A stretch of DNA of 8,350 bases from Halorhodospira sp. (GTDB lineage Bacteria > Pseudomonadota > Gammaproteobacteria > Nitrococcales > Halorhodospiraceae): contig SKYL01000236.1 of the NCBI GenBank assembly GCA_007127935.1, positions 1 to 8,350 of the forward strand. Reading direction: 5' to 3'. The notes under the pieces were generated by a model, which saw only the letters and a list, made by a program, of their open reading frames with translations, did not search any database and was not told the DNA's origin. Both the position numbers and the translations under genes were made by a program. Below, in pieces: positions 1 through 5,484 of the stretch; position 1 is the stretch's first letter, and every line of letters starts with the position of its first letter.

Positions 1-2932
1 ATTCCACCTTGATCCAGGGCGGGTTCCCCAGGATGAGGTCGAAGCCGCCGTGGTGGCGGAAGATATCCGCGAAGGCCAGCTCCCAGTGGAAGAAGCGGCG
101 CTGCGCGGCAATGGCGTTGGCGCGCTGCAAACGGGGGAAGGCCCGGAACAGGACGCGGAAATCCACCACGCCGTATCTGTCCACGAAGCGCTTGCCTTCC
201 TCCGGGTTGGTTTCGGCATACAGGGCCAGTTGCTCGCCCACCCGGTGGCTGGCGACGGTGTCACCCAGGAGCAGGTTTTCCAGGTCCATGAGCCATTCGT
301 CACGCTCGGGCAGTTGCTCGGCGGCCTGGATGGGCCAGAACCAGAGGGCGCACCAGTAGTCCATGGCGAGCTTGAGGCGGCGATAGGCGCTGGTGTTGTG
401 CAGTTTGCGGCCCAGCAGTTCCTGCTCCACCACGGCGTCCTTGTAGGCCAGGCTGGTGGCTTCGCCGCTGGCCCGCCGGCCGTAGATGGCGTAGGGGTCC
501 GTGGTGCGGCGGCGGGCGTCGCGCAAGGCACGGACGTGTTCGTGCCAAAGTTCATCCACCCGCTGGCTGAGGGCCTCCAGGCGGCGGATTTCGTCCGCGT
601 CGAAGGCCTTGGTGAAGCGGCGGCGCCAGGCATTGATGGCCTTGATCTGATCCGGGTAGAGCTGTTTGACGTCCCTGTCGTTATAGGCGGCCATGCCGGC
701 ATCCGGCAGCAGGAAGTGCCAGATCTGCCCGGGCTGGCGCGGCTGGCTCAGCGGTACGCACTGCGGGGCACTTTTTAGCCAGGAGCCGTCGCGGGTGTGG
801 CGGAGCTGATCGCGGGCGAACGCTTCACGCCGGGCGCCGATGAGGGAGTTGCCGTTGTGCAGCTGCAGGCCGAACCAGGGCACGAAGCGGTCCGCGCTCA
901 GGGCGTTGAGCCAGAGGGAGACTTCGGCCAGTTCCACGGCCACGGGGTTCAGGTCCACGCCGAACACGTTGTGGTCCGCCAGGTACATTTTCACCCGCTG
1001 CTTTTCGCGGGCGTAGTCCTGCTGCGGAATGCGTTCGCCCCGCGCCTTTTGCATGAGCCCCAGGTAGGTGTCGGCCAGTTGGTTGATGGCCTCGTTGAGG
1101 AAGGCGGCGCTGCCCATGGCGGGCTCGCAGATGGTGAGCTGCAGCAGGCGCTCGGCGCGGGTCTGGTCGTCCGGTAGCGGGTCGAGCTGTTCCTTGTAGA
1201 GTTCCTTGAGGGCGTACTTCACCAGGCTGCGGGTGAGTACCTCCGGCGTGTAGTAGGAGGCGGATTTCTGCCGGTCGCGCCCGGCCAGGCGGTAGATGAA
1301 GCTGCCCCTGGGGTGCATGCGCAGCCTGCGGTGGCCGGCCTCGTCGCGGGTGAAAACCTTTTCCTCCTCGCTGTAGTCCTCCAGGGCGGCGGCGTTGACG
1401 AAGTAGCCGGTGCCGAGGGGGTCCCAGCTCTCGCCCTTGGGTTTCACCTCGTACAGGTCTTCGGCGGCAAAAAAACCGCGGTAGCTGAGCAGGGCCTCGT
1501 AGACGGCGCCGAGTTGGTTGATGCCGAGCTGGGCGTAGGAAATGCGGCCGCGGCGCCGGTTGCCCCGCGCCGGGCGGCTCAGCGACATGAGCTGGATGAC
1601 CCGCTGCAGCAGGTGGTTGGGGAACACCACGCGATTGAGGCTGCGGGTGCGCTCCGGGTCGAACAGATGGCTTTTCAGCGCGTGCATTTCGAAGGCGTCG
1701 CGGCCGGTCTGCCGACTGTGCTCGGCCAGCATGTCCTGGGCCGGCTGGTAGCCGTCGTGGACGAGCTGGAACAGGCGGCTCAGAGTGTCGTGGAAATAGC
1801 GCCCCTGGCGTTCGGCCTGTGAGGTGAGCGGCACCAGTTCCAGCTCCCGCAGGTGTTCCAGCGAGTAGCCGCGCAGGTAGGTTTCGTTGTCCACAGGGGC
1901 ATAGCCTAGTTCCGGGCGGGCCTCGATGTAGAACAGGAACAGCAGGCGGTACATGTAGCGCAGGCATTCCAGGCTGAGTTCGCCTGCGTCCAGGTGGTAA
2001 TCGCCCTCGGTGTAGATGCTCTTGCTGTGGCGGCGGGCGCGCTCGTCCAGCTGGCGGGCTGCCTCGTTGCCGAGCAGCTCGATGCACTCGCGCAGGGCGT
2101 ACTTGAGGTCTTCGGAGACGCCGTAGGCGTGCTTGTGGGCGTTCTCGTCCAGGGTATCCAGCAGGCTCTGGCCCTGGCTCTCCAGCAGCGATTCACGGTG
2201 CAGCAGAACGCTGGCGGCCTTCAGCGCGTCCATTTCCCGGCGGCTGAGCAGTTCCACCCAATCAAAGCGCAGCAGACGATGCTGGGCGAACTTGGTGCGG
2301 TCCAGCAGCAGCCATTGGCGCGGGCCGGCCAGCAACACCCAGCGTGGCGGTTGCTCCTGGCTGAACACCTGCTGGCTGAGGCGCTTTTGCCAATCGGGGG
2401 TTTCTGCTTGAGTGACGTCTTTCGGCGCGGGAACGTCCCCCAGAGTGCCGAGCTGTTCCGACTGGATGCGGCAGGCCAGCGGATCCAGGTCCGGTTCTTC
2501 ACCGAGCGCCGGCATGGCCTCCAGAATCCACAGCAGGGGTTCGCCCCGGGGGGTGTGCAGCGCGCCGAGCAGGGGCAGCTCGCCGTCATCCCCCACGGGC
2601 AGGCGCTGGGGCTTGAACGGGAGGTCGAAACCGCTGAGCAGGCGGCGGGTGACGGCACGGGCTGTATGAACACGGGCAGCCGCCTGTCGCTGACGCTCGC
2701 TTTCCTCCATGCCCTGCAGCAGTTCACGGGCCTGGCTGTTGAGCTGGTTGGCCGGGGTGCGATATCCGCGGTATTGGGCACCGCCCTCCCCCCGCTCCCT
2801 GCCCGCCTCCCGCTCCGACTGCTCGCGCGCCTGCCAAGCCTCCACCACGCCGCGAATATCGCCGGAGAAGATCTCGGCCAGGTAATGATCGGAATAGAAT
2901 TCGTTTTCGTTGGTGATGCCAAGCAGATTCAT
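1..2932 (-). CDS. Eco57I/PglX-like adenine-N6 DNA methyltransferase, DISARM DrmMI-like (3' end cut by window)
   Basis: Transfers methyl groups from S-adenosylmethionine to adenine N6 in DNA, probably marking host DNA as self. The frame is open for 977 codons from ATG 2932 (protein starting MNLLGITNENEFYSDHYLAE) through position 2, with no stop. Residues 1-540 form a large N-terminal region of unknown role, mixed helix and strand. The catalytic domain begins with SASYYTPEVL (motif X, 557-566), then CEPAMGSAAFL (motif I, SAM binding, 602-612), NVFGVDLNPVAVELA (motif II, 655-669) and HNGNSLIG (692-699). About 270 residues, mainly helical, separate this from GFDLILGNPPW (963-973), motif IV, whose Asn-Pro-Pro-Trp is the catalytic loop of gamma-class adenine methyltransferases. 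The target-recognition domain is missing beyond the edge; relatives run to about 1200-1500 residues. Motif I departs from the usual DPACGSG. It starts 34 bases after the nuclease-like gene. Resemblance to DISARM DrmMI is from memory; BREX PglX or a type IIG relative are alternatives. Confidence 0.93.
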   Translation of the reverse strand, partial: MNLLGITNENEFYSDHYLAEIFSGDIRGVVEAWQAREQSEREAGRERGEGGAQYRGYRTPANQLNSQARELLQGMEESERQRQAAARVHTARAVTRRLLSGFDLPFKPQRLPVGDDGELPLLGALHTPRGEPLLWILEAMPALGEEPDLDPLACRIQSEQLGTLGDVPAPKDVTQAETPDWQKRLSQQVFSQEQPPRWVLLAGPRQWLLLDRTKFAQHRLLRFDWVELLSRREMDALKAASVLLHRESLLESQGQSLLDTLDENAHKHAYGVSEDLKYALRECIELLGNEAARQLDERARRHSKSIYTEGDYHLDAGELSLECLRYMYRLLFLFYIEARPELGYAPVDNETYLRGYSLEHLRELELVPLTSQAERQGRYFHDTLSRLFQLVHDGYQPAQDMLAEHSRQTGRDAFEMHALKSHLFDPERTRSLNRVVFPNHLLQRVIQLMSLSRPARGNRRRGRISYAQLGINQLGAVYEALLSYRGFFAAEDLYEVKPKGESWDPLGTGYFVNAAALEDYSEEEKVFTRDEAGHRRLRMHPRGSFIYRLAGRDRQKSASYYTPEVLTRSLVKYALKELYKEQLDPLPDDQTRAERLLQLTICEPAMGSAAFLNEAINQLADTYLGLMQKARGERIPQQDYAREKQRVKMYLADHNVFGVDLNPVAVELAEVSLWLNALSADRFVPWFGLQLHNGNSLIGARREAFARDQLRHTRDGSWLKSAPQCVPLSQPRQPGQIWHFLLPDAGMAAYNDRDVKQLYPDQIKAINAWRRRFTKAFDADEIRRLEALSQRVDELWHEHVRALRDARRRTTDPYAIYGRRASGEATSLAYKDAVVEQELLGRKLHNTSAYRRLKLAMDYWCALWFWPIQAAEQLPERDEWLMDLENLLLGDTVASHRVGEQLALYAETNPEEGKRFVDRYGVVDFRVLFRAFPRLQRANAIAAQRRFFHWELAFADIFRHHGGFDLILGNPPWIKVE

Positions 2933-2937
2933 TACCA

Positions 2938-2960
2938 ATCGAGCCTTTTGGCTATTCGAT
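2938..2960 (-). promoter_or_regulatory. Intergenic hairpin over the ribosome-binding region of the methyltransferase gene
   Basis: On the minus strand the 34-base gap between the nuclease-like gene and the methyltransferase gene can fold into a stem of eight pairs. ATCG (2960-2957) pairs with CGAT (2941-2938), and AGCC (2953-2950) pairs with GGCT (2945-2942). There is a three-base bulge AAT on the left arm and an AAAA loop (2949-2946). The only Shine-Dalgarno-like run, AAAAGG (2949-2944), lies in the loop and the start of the right arm, 11 bases before ATG 2932. Folding would therefore hide part of it. No T-run follows, so it is not a standard intrinsic terminator. The structure is read directly from the sequence; a role in damping methyltransferase translation is inferred. 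Confidence 0.4.
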
Positions 2961-2966
2961 GCGCTT

Positions 2967-5471
2967 CTATGGTTTGCGGCCACGCAAAACGGACCAGTCG
3001 ACGCGTTTGAGAGTGTCTTTCACCTTCCCGGTCACGCCACTCTGCTCTGTCTTATCCGCCACGAACCGGACCCACTCTTCCGTTCCGCTTCTAACCTGTG
3101 CCCAGGTCCCGGCCAATTGCTCACGGTCAAGCAATTCACTCAATCCCGGACGATCACCCAGCGTCTCGGTCACCATCCGCAATTCCGGTTGATAGATGGC
3201 GGGATGCACGCCGCAGGCCGCGAGCCAACGGAACAGCTCCGCTGCGCGCTGCTCGGGCAGCGGCCATTGCTCCCGATCCAGCAGCCGGGCGCGGGCCTGG
3301 CACTCAAGGGCGTAGCGTCCCTCATCGGCCAGAATCCAGCGCAGATAGTCACCCGCATGGTTATTCGGTATCCCGGCCATTTTCCCGGCGATCTGACGCC
3401 GTTTCCGGCTCAACCCCTCAAAGACGACCCGCTGCAGTTCATCCATGCGTCCATGAGCAGCCGCCTCCCATTTCCTGTGCGTTTCCCCCCTGAATTTTTC
3501 CTTTGCCAGGCTGACGACATGCGGAGTCTGCATCTGGGCCAGGATCGGCGCGCCTGCGCCGAGCACCCAGGCGCCGGCCGGGCCGAACAGCATGAAACCC
3601 GCAGTTGCGCCAGCGAGCCCGCCGCCCGCGAACAGGCCGGCGCGGACAGCGCCATCCAGCAGAATCTGCTCCACCGTCTGACGGGCGGTGAGCTGACCGC
3701 TGCGATACGCCATGAGGCCCCGGGCGGCGCTGACAAGCCCGACCATGCTCACATGGCCGGGGTCAAGCAGCTGCTCACCGGCCTCCAGGGAGTGCTCGGT
3801 CACCTGGGTTACGAGCTCATTGCTCAGGCCATCGACGAAGAACACCTGGTCCTGCCATTCCTCGGGAATGCCGCCCTGCAGTTCGGTATTGGCAATGACC
3901 GGATAGTCGTAGCGTTGGAAATGCTCGCGGATCCCCTGAAGGTTGGCGTGAAACTTGACCTGGAAGTGCTGGCCGTCCACCAGGATGTCCCAGCCCGGTG
4001 CATTGGAGGCATCAGGAAAGCTCACGGTGTGGCCCGCGGCGGTCAGTTCGGCAGCGACGGCTTTTTCCGCCACGTAGCCTTTGAGCTGACTGATGCCGCC
4101 CAGAACGGCACGGTCGGAGCCATCCAGTATGTCCTGGGCCAGGTCAGCGAAAGCCACGCGCCCGTCGATTTCCGCCAGGCGGGAGAAATCGGCTGCACGG
4201 ATGACGGTGGGATCAACCGCAGCGGCGGAGTACAAGACATCCCCCACCGTCAGTGTGGCCAGTGCCGCCGCATTGGCAGATTCACTCCCGGTTGTTTTCG
4301 CACCTCGCGCGGCGGCCAGACCGGGTTCGGGAACCGAGCTGTCCAGCGGCGTATTCATCACCCGCAGAATGGCATCGGGTGGCGCAGCCGTATTGCTGCG
4401 GCAGGAGGGTTCCACCAGCTCCCACTCCTGCTGATAGTCCCGCTTCTGCGTCCTGGAAAGACCCTCGTAGGAACCAAGATGGGGCACGCGGGCGAAGGAT
4501 TGCCGCGCGGCCTCCAGACCCGAACGCCCGGCCTGCAGCCCGCGAATGGTGAGCATGGCCACCACACGGGCGGCGATGGCGGCCTGGATGCGCTGCCTGG
4601 CGGAACGGGTAAACCACCAGGCCGCGCCGCCGGCTACGGCGGAAATGGTGACGGGGTTTGACAGCACCGAGACGAAAGACACAAGTCCCGGGCCGCTGAC
4701 GAACGGGACAAAGGCGGACGCCTGGGCGGCGAGTATGTAGGCGGAGAAGCCTGCGGAGCTGACTCCCAGGCCGAAGGCGCCGAGGGATCCACCGACCAGC
4801 AGTGTTTTCACCGCGGCGGAATCATTGAGCCTGTTGGCCTTGGTATCTTCGAGGAGTTGTTGCTGCTCGGCTTCGGTGAGCTGACTCAGCGCGGTCACGG
4901 CCTGCACCAGGGCCCGGCGCCTGGCGCCATCATCCGAGGGGAGATCACCGGCGTTCGGGGAGTTCTGCAGCAGTTCATCCAGCACCGGGAGGACAATGTC
5001 ACCCAAGGTGGTGGCCTGCTCACCCTCATCGAGCCAACCCTGTTGGCGTAGCCAGCGTTTGCTGGAGTTGACCATACCGGGCGGATCGAGGGCATGGATC
5101 AACTTGGCGGTCAGATCATCAGCCAGGTATTGACAGCCACGCCAGGTGACGCTGAGTCGCGGGGGGAGCGCCAGGGCTTCACGCAGGCGGATCCAGAGGA
5201 TCAGTCGAAGGTCATCGTCGGTCCACGGGCCTTCGCGCCAGCGGGTCAAGGCGCTTTGTATTTCACGGGCGGCATCATCCACTTCCTTCCCACAAAGCCG
5301 CTTCACTGTTTCGCTGGCGTTTTCATACCGCTTTTTCAGGCGACTGGTCAGTGTGCTGTCATCGAACAGGGCCAGGCAGGTGGCGAGCAGGTCGCGCTCC
5401 GCGCACCCAAGGCCGGCGAGCAAATCCGGAGGCCGGATATCGAGCTGCTTCGCCAATGATGTCCTGGCCAT
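2967..5471 (-). CDS. Predicted membrane-associated PD-(D/E)XK nuclease-like protein of unknown family
   Basis: An 834-residue protein that I do not recognise as a named family. Residues 1-215 are mostly helical and polar. Residues 222-249 and 257-288 are two hydrophobic Gly/Ala/Ser-rich segments, the second ending AAWWFTRSARQR. The preceding LTEAEQQQLLEDT and the motif GFSAYILAAQ recall the C-terminal region of YaaW-like proteins (weak, from memory). Residues 461-530 look like a restriction-endonuclease fold: E469 in KGYVAEKAVAAEL, D495 in GWDILVDG and Q504-x-K506 in FQVKFH, the E...D...QxK form of PD-(D/E)XK. A second Gly-rich hydrophobic stretch (606-645) is followed by a basic helical tail. 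No signal peptide is seen. ATG 5471 is chosen for its GGGAG six bases upstream; an in-frame ATG at 5492 would overlap the helicase gene. TAG stop at 2967. It lies in an operon with helicase and methyltransferase. DNA cleavage or blockage at the membrane is inferred. The coding call is firm, nuclease function fairly likely, topology uncertain. Confidence 0.88.
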   Translation of the reverse strand: MARTSLAKQLDIRPPDLLAGLGCAERDLLATCLALFDDSTLTSRLKKRYENASETVKRLCGKEVDDAAREIQSALTRWREGPWTDDDLRLILWIRLREALALPPRLSVTWRGCQYLADDLTAKLIHALDPPGMVNSSKRWLRQQGWLDEGEQATTLGDIVLPVLDELLQNSPNAGDLPSDDGARRRALVQAVTALSQLTEAEQQQLLEDTKANRLNDSAAVKTLLVGGSLGAFGLGVSSAGFSAYILAAQASAFVPFVSGPGLVSFVSVLSNPVTISAVAGGAAWWFTRSARQRIQAAIAARVVAMLTIRGLQAGRSGLEAARQSFARVPHLGSYEGLSRTQKRDYQQEWELVEPSCRSNTAAPPDAILRVMNTPLDSSVPEPGLAAARGAKTTGSESANAAALATLTVGDVLYSAAAVDPTVIRAADFSRLAEIDGRVAFADLAQDILDGSDRAVLGGISQLKGYVAEKAVAAELTAAGHTVSFPDASNAPGWDILVDGQHFQVKFHANLQGIREHFQRYDYPVIANTELQGGIPEEWQDQVFFVDGLSNELVTQVTEHSLEAGEQLLDPGHVSMVGLVSAARGLMAYRSGQLTARQTVEQILLDGAVRAGLFAGGGLAGATAGFMLFGPAGAWVLGAGAPILAQMQTPHVVSLAKEKFRGETHRKWEAAAHGRMDELQRVVFEGLSRKRRQIAGKMAGIPNNHAGDYLRWILADEGRYALECQARARLLDREQWPLPEQRAAELFRWLAACGVHPAIYQPELRMVTETLGDRPGLSELLDREQLAGTWAQVRSGTEEWVRFVADKTEQSGVTGKVKDTLKRVDWSVLRGRKP

Positions 5472-5477
5472 ACCGTG

Positions 5478-5482
5478 CTCCC
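5478..5482 (-). promoter_or_regulatory. Shine-Dalgarno site that sets the start of the nuclease-like gene
   Basis: Read on the minus strand, GGGAG occupies 5482-5478, with six bases before the ATG at 5471. This is good spacing for a strong ribosome binding site. It lies just beyond the helicase stop codon (5487-5485), so ribosomes finishing the helicase could re-initiate here. It favours ATG 5471 over the in-frame ATG at 5492, which sits inside the end of the helicase gene. Confidence 0.7.
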
Positions 5483-5484
5483 GT

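Noticed and set aside
452..459. GCTGGTGG, identical to the Escherichia coli Chi sequence
   Set aside because: A single octamer match in a GC-rich coding region is expected by chance, and the host is not shown to use this Chi.
825..2087. Minus-strand open frame of 420 codons, and another at 2221-2922
   Set aside because: They overlap the methyltransferase in a different frame of the same strand. The Pro/Arg/Ala-rich translations have no motif, whereas the frame from 2932 carries motifs X, I, II and IV without a stop.
1994..3010. Plus-strand open frame of 338 codons, and similar frames at 50-778 and 6043-7221
   Set aside because: All are antisense to genes with clear motifs. Their Ala/Val/Gly/Gln-rich translations mirror the opposite-strand codons.
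2910..4661. Plus-strand open frame of 583 codons
   Set aside because: It lies antisense to the nuclease-like gene and crosses into the methyltransferase start. Its translation is low-complexity and Gly/Arg/Pro/His-rich with no motif, as expected from the opposite strand of a high-GC gene.
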